The notes beneath the pieces are model-generated. The model saw nothing but the letters and a program-made list of their open reading frames with translations, had not been told where the DNA came from and made no database searches. A DNA stretch of 64,000 nt. Origin: Isoetes taiwanensis (lineage: Eukaryota > Streptophyta > Lycopodiopsida > Isoetales > Isoetaceae). Numbering within the stretch: the first letter of the stretch is position 1; each line of letters begins with the position of its first letter. The stretch is taken from the NCBI GenBank assembly GCA_021234155.1, contig JAJEKV010000101.1, positions 2,709,089-2,773,088 on the forward strand, in the 5' to 3' direction. Below are positions 47,462-59,249 of the stretch, piece by piece. Both the position numbers and the translations under genes were made by a program.

Positions 47462-50400
47462 ATGGCAGTACGACCTGTAAATTATAAAAAAAACGGTTGG
47501 CAGCTACTTTTGCAAATGTAGATATCTGATACCTAGCAAAAATAAATAAAAAAGCACTTGTTTCCCAGACAATTTCCTATGGTTATGTGTTGTGGGGAAT
47601 TTCCTATGTTACGTGGTATGAATGTGAAAACAAATCTTCTAGAGACGGTGATAGTGACTACTGCTCTTATTTATCAAACAGCCAGCTGCCAAGAGATCTT
47701 TGTGTTTGTACAATAGTTGTTTAGATGTTATTTCAACATGGAAACAATAAAGAACTCTCGTATGTTCACAACATCTTTCTATACCTTCTTTTAGTCCTTG
47801 CTTAGCTCTTGTCACGAGTTTCCAAAAAATGACTAACCAATAACCATTCTTTTTTCTTAGTACAATGGATTTATCTATCCGAATTTAAGCGACGCGCCAG
47901 AATAATGTTAGGATATATTGGGAGAAGATCAAACTGCAATTTAAGAGTAATGTTGGGATATTTTGGGAATAGATCAAATTGCAAGGTTCTTGTTCTTTTC
48001 TTTTCTTCCGTTATTCTCAATACACATTTGTCCAAGTTTAAACCATTGAGGTGTCATCAATTTCATTTTTGTGCACTATTGAATTTGCTTTGTGACAATG
48101 CATCATAATTTCTAGGTCTCTCATTCCAAGGGAGTCCATGTTGGAGGTTGAATAAATAAGTGTGCTTATTTAGTGAACAATCTAATAATGACAACGTTTT
48201 GTTGAATGTTATGAATGTCGGGCTACTTATGAATGGGATCATATGATTTTATCTGCTTGCCTGCCTCGCATTTTTGTATTTACATAGTTGAAGCTAAAAA
48301 ATGTGGTGTAGGTAAAGCTCCCAAAATAAAGAACATATTAGTGGTTGGTTGAAGTGCACGGTCAAGTTAAGAAAAAACTTTGTTTTTTTGCCCATTTTTA
48401 ATGAATGTCAATAGTTAAGAAGCTAGTTACCATAAAGTTGAGAATAAAATAAACTTGCTTTTTGGTAAGTATATGAATGCTTACTGGCTTGTGTGGCATT
48501 GGTATTGGTTTGGACGATCGTCATTATACCTATTAAATAATCATCAACATGTGTTGCTTAAAGCAATCCTCACCAGATCTGTGTTATTTTTCTAGCACAA
48601 TGCTCTACCATTGCATGATGGCCAGTATCTAAACGGTATTGCATTCAATTGCACATGTAACTATATCATTGTGTTGTAATTACTTATACATATTCAACCA
48701 TCATGGTTAGACCCACCAAGTGTCTTTCTCAAATTGGCCTCACTTGATCTGGACAATGCTCTACCTTCTTTTTCCACATGATATTATCATGGCTATATTA
48801 TGCATAGTAATATCATTTCTTTAGGTCGTGGTTATATCATTACAAATGGTTTGTTTAAGCCTTCCACTATTCCATTGGCAAATCATGTCCTTATGTACAT
48901 CAAAATGTAGCGGGGCTGATGATATGTTTCGAACATTGTAGTATGAATTACTGAAGATTCTACACTTTAAGCTCATTTTAATGTTCATGAATTGTCAAGA
49001 ATCTACCCTTTAAGCTCATATAGTATTGATTAATTGATGATAATCATTCAGTAGGAAGCCTAAAACTAAAGTGAAGCCTAGATGCACTCATGAAAAAATG
49101 AGCTGTGTTGTATGGGGGGATGGAAGCTGGGAAGTTGATTCCAGGGAGTCCTGCGACCGACAGGAGCCGGGAGCGGGTCCTGGAACCAGCGACCCAGCTT
49201 CAACCCCCACAACATGGCAACTGGGGAGGAGGGATTTGGCGGCTGATTATCTATTGATGACCTGCTGAGCAGAATTGGAGAGCCGTTTTCCATTCCGGAG
49301 ACGGAATGAGCTCCATAGTTGCCATGTTGTAAACATGTAATGCCGTAAGTGTGGCACCCTTACTTTCCTAAAGAGGGCCACAACTTTTATGAGTTAGAAG
49401 AACATGTTCCATTCTCAAGAGCATCACTAAAACCTAGTGCAAATTTGATTCTAAAATCACTTCAATTCAACAACAATTGAGCAACAGTCGTGAGTCTATG
49501 ACAATAAAGGGGTGCTCATTTTGAACAACATTCATAAGTTCATGACCAAACCATAGTTGTAAAAACGAAAATTGAAAGCCAAGGGCAACATTTTTGCTCC
49601 TTTTAAAACCCAAAGCAAACCCTCCTTGTTTACATTACAAATGTCACTCAATCCTTTTTAAAATTGGAAAAAATATGCATGACATCTGTTATTAATGGTA
49701 GATAATGGGTCCCTTTATAGTCGTTGCTTTCCCATCACCCTGACTCGACTTCAAAAAATAAAACTTAAAATCTTCTCAAGGTTGTGGTGAGGTCTACCTT
49801 GAGGCCAAATTTACTCCATTCCCATGGATCTTAAACCTCATCCTTTGTCATCCTCTGTTCTTGGTATGTAGTGGAAAATCAGACCTACAAGAAGACAAAG
49901 GAAAGCTACAAGAGGACAAACAGAGCTACACAAGAAGACAAAGAGAGGTGTACACTGCTGCTGGGGCGTCCAAAAATAGAAGGAGAATACTTCAAAATCA
50001 GGTTCAAAACCTGAGTCCTCCAGATTATGCCAGACATTTTTTTCTAACCTCCAGAAAACTTGGAGGTTTTACGCCCATGGGAAACGACCCTCAAATTTTG
50101 AGGTCAAATATCAGCATGGGACACGCGGGATCTGAGAATTTTTGAAGTCGGGTCTGCTTTATGGGAACATACCCTACGAGCTTATAATGGGAGCATTGGT
50201 TTCCCCAAAGCCAAAGGGCTTGTTACATTGCAAATGTTAGTCAGTATTTCCCTACTAAATATTCGATTGGAAAAAAAATATACGGCATGATGACGTCTGT
50301 TATTAACGGCAGATACCGGGTCCCTGTATAGCCGTTGCCCGAGACAAAGCAGGGTCCTCAAAGCGTAGCATTTGGATATTCCCTGCCGGACTTGCTCTTA

Positions 50401-50993
50401 CTAAAACATAAAGCCCAGGTAAATATCTATCGTGACGGAAGCCAAGCTTGAAGCTTCCATGTTTTCTTTTGTTTTTCTCCCTTTTTCCTGCACAGTACAA
50501 TCTATGGAAGATTCCTCGACGAGACTGCACATGTTCCTAATGAAGAACAAAACGTTCTTTTTAATATAAAATCGCTTGCATAATTGCGAGATTTATGCCG
50601 GCTGGAAATTGGGGATCATCTGATGAAGGAAAACGATAAAGAAAGCCAAACATGATAAGGTGGCCCTGACAGCGAAATATTAGCATTGAAAGGTAAGCAC
50701 TCTTTCTATAAAAAAATACCTTGCTCCATTAAAACCGTAGGTTCACCTCTTTGAACCAGTTCTTTTATTTTAACATGTACATGTATCAATCATTCTCTAG
50801 GAATACAAGCTTCTTATATTGGGCTGTGAGTGCCCATCAAGGAAAAGTCCTTTGTAACGGTAAGCTCTTCCCACCACAAACAGGCAAAACTCTGCTGTTG
50901 TGAGAATCACAGCAATGTACAACTGTAACCAATATTTAGCACATGTATAGATCCTTGAGATTGGCAGCTTCCTGTTAATCTCGTGTGTTCATC
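47462..50993. other. Intergenic stretch between the two intact genes
   Basis: No convincing gene is seen. It contains a diverged duplication (about 49,600-49,732 and 50,200-50,342; see repeat entry), a GC-richer patch at 49,120-49,320, and small duplications near 48,955-49,020. The two intact genes converge on it, so both 3' UTRs end here. Confidence 0.55.
49600..50345 (+). repeat. Diverged pair of ~140-bp direct repeats, one CpG-depleted
   Basis: Copy 2 (about 50,200-50,342) has ATGACGTCTGTTATTAACGG then CAGATACCGGGTCCCTGTAT and AGCCGTTGCCC. Copy 1 (about 49,600-49,732) has ATGACATCTGTTATTAATGG then TAGATAATGGGTCCCTTTAT and AGTCGTTGC. Most CG in copy 2 are CA or TG in copy 1, the mark of cytosine-methylation decay. 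Confidence 0.75.
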
Positions 50994-53333
50994 TCATCGA
51001 TCCTTGGTACGAGATGTTGATCCTGTGTTATCTTGCATTTCATACATTCCTACTTCTGACCATGTCAAGAGATTTGTTTGACCCTCGCTATTATCCTGTC
51101 CTCCACTATCATATCCAGAATGCGCGTCCAATTCTGGTAAATTTGCATTTTTATACAAACCTTCTAAAAAACTTGTAAGATTGCCATTCTCTGGTGCAAT
51201 CCAGGTCAGTAAGCACTCATTGTTGTTTGGTCCATTATCCTGTTCTGTATCTCGTTGTTCTTCCCTGGATCTAATGTTGATGTCTTGTAGATCATACAGG
51301 TTGTCTATTAAATGGGCTAGAGAGTTTCTATCAGGTTCATTCCATGTTAACACAGGTTCACTAACAGCTAAATCCTCTGACCTGTTCTCACCAACTATTT
51401 GCAACCTAGTATCTGTATTCTGTTCTTCATAACTATCATCGTCGTCATATATAGCATTATGTGGGGAACTCCCATAGCACACTAGAGCACGGCTGTTATC
51501 CACCTGCGTCTCATTGTCTTCGCATGAGTTTCTATTTGATGGATGTTGGCATTGGCGATGGCTGCTCTCATTTGATTGCACAGCAGCACTATTTGCTTCT
51601 GCAAGACGTCTCTCTGCCATTGCGGCAATCGTGCCAGCAAGGCCACCTGTTACAGAACATCTTCCATCTTGCATGATTCCAGTGTTAAGGCAAGGGACCA
51701 TTTCTTTTTCATATGTGTTGATGTCATGTGATGTTTGCCTCGTGGAAATATTATGGGAATTATGCAGGATTTGATTGGCAGAACATTCTGTCGCCAAATT
51801 ATTTCCAATTTGCTTTGGCATTCCCTGATCCTGCAGCAATGAAATACAGCCATTACTCTAGACAGAACTTTCCACAAGTATGTATCTGAAGGAATTGTTA
51901 TCTGCCATAAACTACCTGGAGAGAGAGGCATATTGCCTCCATAACCATGATTTCTTCTAAATCCAAACCAAACTCCTCCGATCTGCAAAAGGAAGTAATG
52001 GACACATAACATTAACTCATTGTGTCTTCTTAGTTTATGCTACACTGATGTAAGAAAATACAAGTCCATATACCTGTTATAACGAGAATATGGCGAACCA
52101 GAGCTCAATGGCATTGTATTTGAAACAAGTGGACCCAAAGCATTGCTTGCTCTTAGGTAATTTCTTTGCAAAGAGAGGGTGTTTGAAGCTGGAAGAATAT
52201 TTGGTCGAAATGTATCATTGCCACGGCGAGCATATGATGCTCCATTAACATGTGGTCTTAAACCAGAATCAGCACTGATTGGTGGCATGGTAAAAATATT
52301 TGTATGGGGATACCCGATGACAGGTCTGGCAGCACCACTCCATATGTTCCTACTAGGGAGGCTTCCTTCTATCTCTGTCTGGCTAGGTACAGTAGACAAT
52401 GGAGTAGATTCTTGATCGAGGGAAGCAGAAAATCTACCACTGTTTCTTGCGGCTACACGTTCCTCCTGTTTCTGTTCACACTCTTCTAATATTTGCTTCT
52501 GCTGCATTCTTATTTTTGCCTCTATCACCTTCTGTTCTTCCTACAAAACATGTCAAATTAGTAGTAAGGTTCAGTACATCTGTTCTTCCTATGAGACATT
52601 TTAACTTAGGAGTAAGATTAAGTAAAGCCTCAGTCAAGATGAACGGAAAACTTACTGCTTGCTCAACACCTTTCTCCTCTATTGATCTGGCGCCTCTATA
52701 CTCAACAGTGTAATTTGATGTTTTGCAAAAAGGACATCTTCCATGTTAAAGGTTCACTTGGAAAGAAACAATTCATCCTTATTCTATATGAATGAAACAG
52801 TACGTAGTTTAAAACACATATAAAGAGGATACTGTGGAGGTTGTAAGAGTTCTGGTGACTTCATCTGCAAGAAACACTCTGCACAGGAATTGAAAAACTT
52901 TCATTGAAGAAACCCCAGGTTCTGCAAGCTAAAAATTTGGAATTACCAGTACATATCCCTTTTGTACAGCACTTTGACCGATTCAGGCTCGGATAGTTCT
53001 GTATAAGATATCGAGTGAATATGTTTAGTTCTGGTAAAACTTATGCTTAATCTTCTGTAGCATAAACTTGGCTTACTAGTTACAATTTATCAGCCCTAAG
53101 GAGACGGCTTATGTAACCTCTACGCATTACACAAATCTTACCAGGAAACAGATAGGACATTCATCCAAATCTGCTGCCGGCTCTTCCGCTCCAGGATAGC
53201 AAGGTGCAAGCTTGGACTCCCGAATAAGACGCCTTAGTTTTTTCTGATCTACATCTTTGCATTGGTATAATCCCTGTGGACGAGTGAACCTGTCCTCAAT
53301 TGAACTCCGTCGCTTGCCTATCTTGTTTCCCAT
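50994..53333 (-). CDS. DA2-like: DA2/GW2-type RING E3 ubiquitin ligase
   Basis: DA2 (Arabidopsis) and GW2 (rice) are RING E3 ligases that limit seed and organ size, with DA1 as a known DA2 partner. Seven minus-strand exons join in phase: 53,333-53,142; 52,998-52,947; 52,878-52,833; 52,737-52,656; 52,540-52,074; 51,982-51,916; 51,830-50,994. They total 1,743 nt (580 residues plus TGA). The N-terminus MGNKIGKRR...YTRP-type box reads [16 protein letters not shown]. The RING follows at residues ~59-103: ECPICFL, then [17 protein letters not shown], then QCPFC. After it come [28 protein letters not shown], the family's [17 protein letters not shown] (residues ~290) and [17 protein letters not shown]. 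The C-terminus is longer than in Arabidopsis DA2 and carries three LLTW-type motifs. MGNK may be N-myristoylated (inference). Other SIP5-like RING proteins are the nearest alternative. The gene looks intact. Confidence 0.95.
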
Positions 53334-55015
53334 TCTGCCACTATTCTCCGGCGATCAGACCTGCATTACTCTGTTAAGGTCGAATTCCTTTTCTTTAATT
53401 GACTGGCGCTTCATGTGTCGAATGCAGCTACATTTTGTCAGACAGACAAATAGTCACCGTTCTTATTCCAAAAGAAATGGATCACATCAAAGGCAAAATT
53501 GAGCTATTCAACAAGTCCCCTGAACAGGATGTAAATTCAGGAACTCAAATGCCAAGTTCTTCGATAATGCCATGAAGAAAAATGTTCTGATTCTGATTCA
53601 CAAGAAATTTCGACTTAGATTTTTAACAATGTCCTATAAGACAAAAGTACAACAGATTCTAAACGGAAAAGAAGACAATGCACATTATTTGGAGCTCTAG
53701 AAACAGAGAAAACGAGAAATTAAAGAGCCAAAGAGGCCAAGATGATACTCTGATGCGTGTAATAAATGATGAATAGCTCGATCAACGGCTTTTTTTGCAG
53801 AAATTAACAATATGAACCGATCCAACGTGAAAAATGCAGCGCCCGGAGCTTGATTTTGTTAGGAATAGAAGAACCACGCAAATCTGAAGCCTACCAAATG
53901 CAGCTTACTCGTTGTATCCCGTGGGCAAAATCAGAGCTCTGTCACTTCAACGAACTGGATTTGGCCAACGAGCGCTTCAACTCCCTTAACTAGATCTAAG
54001 CCGTCAAATCTGCCTTGCATTTAAAGAGTCTACTACATGCCGAAGCTGAATCGTAACCGATCCTACCTCGTGCCAATACTGACGTATTGGACGGTCTAGA
54101 TGGTATTTCGGGGGAGTTGAGATGATCTGGATCGTTGGAAACGTTAGTGCAGATTTGCTGGTTTCTTACTTTTACGGCAGCAGTAAACTGTTCATGTAAA
54201 AGGTGAAAACTAAAAGAAAGTGACGGCATAAAAATAGTAAATTTGGCTTTTACGCTTGAGTCGTGGAATCAACGGTCTCCGTGCAAATCGGATCTCTGAC
54301 TTCAAATCCGAGCCCTTGGAAACACATAGCATGACGCCACGTAAGCGCATGCTCTAACACGATGGCATTATCATTAATACACGATGATGAGGTGGCAGGT
54401 TGTCATTGGGTGTACTTTTGTTCCCTATACTTTTTCTTTTGCACTTTCTCTTTTGCAACCTCTTTTTGACCTCATTGGAGCTTAACAATGCTTGTTTACA
54501 TTTATTTAACCTATCCATGCTTCTAACACAAGCATGGTTTAGATCTTAAGCAAAACATTTTTCACTGCGGCATGGCCGCCATAAACTAAGGATCCTGATT
54601 TTTTGGGAAAAGAATTGTCCTGAACTTCATATTGTTTCTATTCACAACAAACAGCCTAACCTTACAATCACTTTCAATGTGCCAACGAAATGTCAGTCTT
54701 AATCATTCTCGACAAAAATGCATTATTGTGTGTAAATACTATATCTTCCAACATTCAAACATGAACCCAGCTGCATTGCTTTATTAAGAAATAGGAAGAA
54801 TTTGTTTATGGTCGCCATTTATTTCAACATTTCATGCATATAATGTGTATTAGTGGTCATAACTATGTCATGGCGTTGTGAAGCAATTCTAGTTTAATTT
54901 TCACATGGAGTCATGTGAGGATGATAAAATAATAAGAGGTCTTCATGAGTTAGTTGCTTCTTGATATATAACTTGGATTTGATGAACAAAGGTATGTTTA
55001 TTTTTAAGTTTTAGA
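53334..55015. other. Upstream region of the DA2-like gene
   Basis: No other gene is recognised. The promoter and 5' UTR of the minus-strand DA2-like gene should lie here, possibly with a leader intron. Core promoter elements cannot be fixed by eye. Confidence 0.4.
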
Positions 55016-55020
55016 TATTG

Positions 55021-55072
55021 TTTGTGCGTGCGTGCGTGCGCGTGCGTGTGCGCGTGTGTGTGTGTGTGTTTT
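55021..55072 (+). repeat. TG/CGTG-rich simple repeat
   Basis: An alternating purine-pyrimidine stretch (GTGCGTGCGTGCGCGTGCGT then GTGTGTGTGTG) of about 50 bp. Such sequence can adopt Z-DNA and is prone to length change. Confidence 0.9.
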
Positions 55073-55566
55073 CAAGGATGCAAAACCTTATTATTCAGAA
55101 AAATTTTCGTACATTTGTCCACTAGAGCAGAAGCATCCACCACCTTGCAAGACACAACGTTCGTCATGAGTGAGAAAGAATATGAAGATAATGCTATATG
55201 CCTTCACGATGCATTGTTTAAATTCAATAAGGATGTCTCTTACGCTGGAATATGAAGAGATTTCTTGTTTTTGAAATAGACCAATATTTTCTGAAGAAGT
55301 GCATTTTAACATAGCATAAAGGCTACACTGCCAACTTTGGGGACAAGAATGCGAGCCTGAGAAAGTTGAGAAATTGCAGTGAGCTAACCAATCAAGTAGG
55401 ATGACATATGAACTATTCAACAAACAAATGAAGAAAGAAAGTGAGAAAAACTCATTGGAAATTGAAGTTCATCAAGCTATAAGGATGAGCAAATGTACTA
55501 GTTCAAAAGCATACATTTAATATTCTAAATGATATAACGGGAGATTATTAAATGACCTATTAATAA

Positions 55567-55637
55567 TGAAAGCATATCTACCCCAGTTGAAGAACTGATA
55601 GAATGCCCAGTTCTTCAACTGGAGTAGATATGCTTTT
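55567..55637. repeat. Near-perfect hairpin, 27-bp arms
   Basis: AGCATATCTACCCCAGTTGA...AGAACTG is followed after about 12 bases by CAGTTCTTCAACTGGAGTAG then ATATGCT. The arms differ at about one position. It resembles the core of a small MITE or a young fold-back that could form a miRNA-like stem. Confidence 0.85.
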
Positions 55638-55703
55638 AGTTACTAAAATATGTTCCCATATCTAGCATAATAATAGGGAATTTCTTTTTGCTTTTTTTGT
55701 ACG

Positions 55704-56402
55704 TTTTTTGGGTTGCCCGAAGGGCAAACCCTATGCGACATTGTGTAAAAAATATTCTATGAATATATGAAATTAACGAAGTAGATGGAGTTGAAGGGAA
55801 CGAGAGGAATATATGCGAAATAGAAGGCGACAGATAGTCCAGAAAAAAAAAAAAGATCCCAAATTCAAGTTTTCTTGCCTAAATGGGCTCGAAGGAATAT
55901 CCGACGGAACTAGGAGATTGCACGAAAAGAAGAGATGATGACAGAATGATCAAATTGTAATTTGAAAACTTCATTTACTGTTTGGGCACCGGATTTCTTA
56001 AGATTTGAAGAGGGATTGGATTTTATTTGATTTCATCCATTGGCCCCTTCTCGTGTGTTCAAGGCAACAAGAAAAATTAAAGGGGAAAGATGAAGTGGAA
56101 AGGAAATTAAAGGGGAGTTCCGATTGTTAAATTTGTTCCAGAATAATTCAAAAAGTCAGCCTGATTTATTGCTGTAAAGCGCCCAAGGAGGAAAAACAAA
56201 ATGGGTTTTCTGATGCATTAAGTTACCCTCTGGCTGCATGCAAACGTCGACCTCTGAGGCAAAAGAGGCTTATTCACAGTACAGAGTTCTCGAATTGCTC
56301 AAGATTTAAGGGATTGTTTTCCAGGCACAGGGTTTTGAATCAAAATTGCAAGTTTTGCCCTCATTCCATACGGACAACCCAACATGCGAAGGCACCTTGT
56401 TA
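55704..56402 (+). mobile_element. Gene-carrying repeat family, small cargo-free unit 3
   Basis: The left end TTTTTTGGGTTGCCCGAAGG then GCAAACCC (55,704-55,731) resembles the left ends of units 1 and 2 and forms a hairpin. The right end GGACAACCCAACATGCGAAG then GCACCTTG (56,372-56,399) resembles their right ends and is followed by TTAAT. About 0.65 kb of non-coding DNA lies between. Pairing of the ends is inference, because left-end similarity beyond 30 bp is weak. Confidence 0.4.
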
Positions 56403-56408
56403 ATATGG

Positions 56409-56838
56409 TTTTGCTACATATTCTAAACGAGGTGCACCACCCTGGACTACCACAGTCGTAGGATTCATCGATCCTACGACCCAGATCGTATGTTGTGACA
56501 TTTTGAAATATGAAATACGATTTTGCCTAAGATTTTGAGCGAATATCGAACCTCTATACGACTTTGCCTAAGATTTTAGAATATGAAGTACGGGGGGCTC
56601 GAACCTCTACCAAAATAACTCAATGTCCTAATAAGACTATTTTAACCAATATAACTAGTAAGCTAATGTGATTATTTTTTATCTTGAATCTATGTTTTTA
56701 TTTATAACAACCCATTCAATTGTTTTAGGGATATATGGACTATGGTTTCAGGAATTGTTATTTTTTACATCCATATCAAATCCCCCTGGAACCCCCTGTT
56801 ATTTTGCTACATATTCTAAATGAGGTGCACCCTGGACT
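56409..56838 (+). repeat. Pair of ~38-bp direct repeats flanking ~350 bp
   Basis: TTTTGCTACATATTCTAAAC then GAGGTGCACCACCCTGGACT (56,409-56,447) recurs as TTTTGCTACATATTCTAAAT then GAGGTGCACCCTGGACT (56,803-56,838). The enclosed DNA includes a GTAGGATTCATCGATCCTAC hairpin and a doubled GATTTTGCCTAAGATTTT phrase. The origin is unclear. Confidence 0.7.
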
Positions 56839-57160
56839 GGGTAAAAGCATGAAAGGGTGTTCGTACATCGTACTGAATTGAAGGACGAATTCGTGCTTTT
56901 TCGGGCTACATTTTGGGTGTACAGCGTGATACTCCGATTTGTCTTTTTGTGGCAGGTCCGCAATGATTGCGAGAACATCCCCTGACAACCCACCGCCGGA
57001 ATTCTTGGCGCACCAAATCGAACTCAGTTTGAATGAATCCGTCCCTCCCTTTTCAAAATTTTCCCCTTCCCAGAACGTTAACCAAACAAGAATCCCGCAA
57101 GAAAGATGGAGAATTTCACAAAAAATCTACAAGGAATTCCAATCAATTTCATTTTTGCAG

Positions 57161-59215
57161 ATGGAGGGCGAGAACTCCATTGCAATTGCTGGTTCTAAAC
57201 GCAGGTATTCCGATATTGGGCTGTGTTACGCCACAAAACAAATAAAGCAGCGTGTTGATAGGTCGATGGATTGCATTCTCAGCTGTTTGCAACCGCTTCG
57301 TCCAGATCAAAGAGTAGTCTTTAGTGCTCATTTGTTGCAGGATGACAGGCTTTTTTCTTTTTTCGAACCTGTGATTGGAAATCCTTCTGAAGTTATTGTT
57401 ATGAAATCAACGATCGAGAACTTGAAAGATGGGCTTCAAGACGTAAAGTCTGCTAATAGCAAAGACAAGTTGGCTGCAAAACATTCGCTGTTATCAATGA
57501 TTGTTGGAAAAAAAGGCGATATAAACAAAGACCGTTTCTTCAAAATTACTAAAGATACAACCAAGAAATTTATTCAAAGCTACAACAAGAAGGAAGATAA
57601 TGTCATTTAGTGGAGCAAACATGTGGGCTTTGGCAGGGAGAAGGCCAAGATCGAATAAAATCGATGACTCAATCAAGCATCAGGTTCATGAATTTTGGCT
57701 TGATAATACCGAAGTTTCATCGAAGGTTAGAGATGTCATGAAGAGAAGAACACAAGCCATACAATACCTTGACATCTCGCAGGTTTGTTCTTGCAATTGA
57801 ATCAATTCTCAATGGAATCTGCAATTGAATCGATTCTCATTGGAATCTTATATTTTCTTCTCAATTCTTTCATGATCTTCTTGTGTACATTGCAGTACAG
57901 TTTTCCAGTGACCTCTTAATGAATGCATATGGTTGTCATGACATGTATTGCATCACAATGTCTGTTACATTGTTTACATGGTAGCAGAAATCTTGCAGTG
58001 ATGTGCCATTAGCTACTTTTTAGATGTGAATCCATTTATAGTTACATGTACATGCACCTGCATTTAACATGTACCTGCCTATTAGATTTACATCCCTTTA
58101 TACTATAAATGTACTTTCAGGTAATGAAGCCAAGAAGCTATAAGATATGTACATTCCATGTACAGTTATGTACATGCACACTATATGTACATCTCCAAAA
58201 TCCGTTAAATGTACATCAGATGTACAAATGTACTACAAATATACAAATGTACTGATTAGTACTTTGGATGCATCTGCTTGCTTATAACAAATTGCTAACA
58301 TGGTCTAATACTTGTGTTGTTGCAGTCTGAGCTTTATCATCAGTTTATCTATCAGAATCCTGACACCAAGATTCGCCTTCGACAGTTTGAGTATCTGAAA
58401 CCTGAGTGCATAAGGAAATTGAAAGAGAGGAACACATGTTGTTGTGTCAAACATGAACAGGCAGATCTGTACAGAAAGGCCTTCAATGATATGAGAAGGT
58501 CTCTACAAGTTAATTGCACTTGCTGCTGCAGTGTTTGTGCATCCCAGGAAAATAATGGAGTGTGTCAAGCAAATAAGAAGACTTTTGATAATGTCAGCAT
58601 CTTGTGGAAGTCAACAGTTTGTGAGAAATATGTGACAGATAAATGACATAAATTAAAATGTATCAAGGGTGAATGTGAGGAATGTGGAGTGAAGAAGATA
58701 AACATTTGTCCAAAAGAGGAAGATGGAACATTCATGCAGGATGTCAATTGGAAGTATATGCTTATGTCAATGAGTCTTCCAAGAAAGGTACATCAGAAGG
58801 CTTAGATTAGTTGCACAACATGACAAGGCATCTGTCTTGTTAAAGAACATGAAAAATCAGCTTGCTAAGTTTACAGATCATAACTTTACTGCACACTGGC
58901 AGAGCAAACAGTTCAAAAGATGTATTGAGAAACTCCCTAATAAGAGTATGTTGTCTGTTGTTGACTTTGCAGAGAACTACACGTTGAAGCCAGGGACAGA
59001 AGTGCAATTTGAGCACTGGAATCCTGATCAAATTATGATTTTGGTCCATATTTTAATGATGAAAAACGAAGGCAAGCTTAAAAAAACAGTGCATTTCTTT
59101 GTTTCAGATGACAGGAAACATGACACTCATTTTGTACAGCATGCTTTTAAATTACATTTGGCGTGGCTTAAGAATAATGGAGGCAGTGACATAAACCTTC
59201 ATTATGTGCACACTT
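57161..59215 (+). mobile_element. DDE-type DNA transposon copy B, 3'-truncated
   Basis: The coding trail starts at ATG 57,161 (MEGENSIAIAGSKRRYSDIG) after a CAG. It changes frame near 57,600 and reaches HEFWLDNTEVSSK and QYLDISQ, where an intron runs 57,783-58,325. Exon 2 reads ELYHQFIYQNPDTKIRLRQF then EYLKPECIRKLKERNTCCC, a Cys-rich block, and CEECGVKKINICPKEE to a likely donor at 58,788. The catalytic core follows: HNFTAHWQSKQFKRCIEKLP, D in SVVDFAENY (codon 58,963-58,965), and SDDRKHDTHFVQHAF. The sequence stops matching near 59,215 (FWS), just before the second catalytic Asp seen in copy A. The rest is replaced by T-rich DNA. It is the same family as copy A but clearly diverged, and the shared intron position supports common descent. 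Confidence 0.8.
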
Positions 59216-59249
59216 ACCCCAATTTTTGGTCCACAGTTATTTTTTAGTT

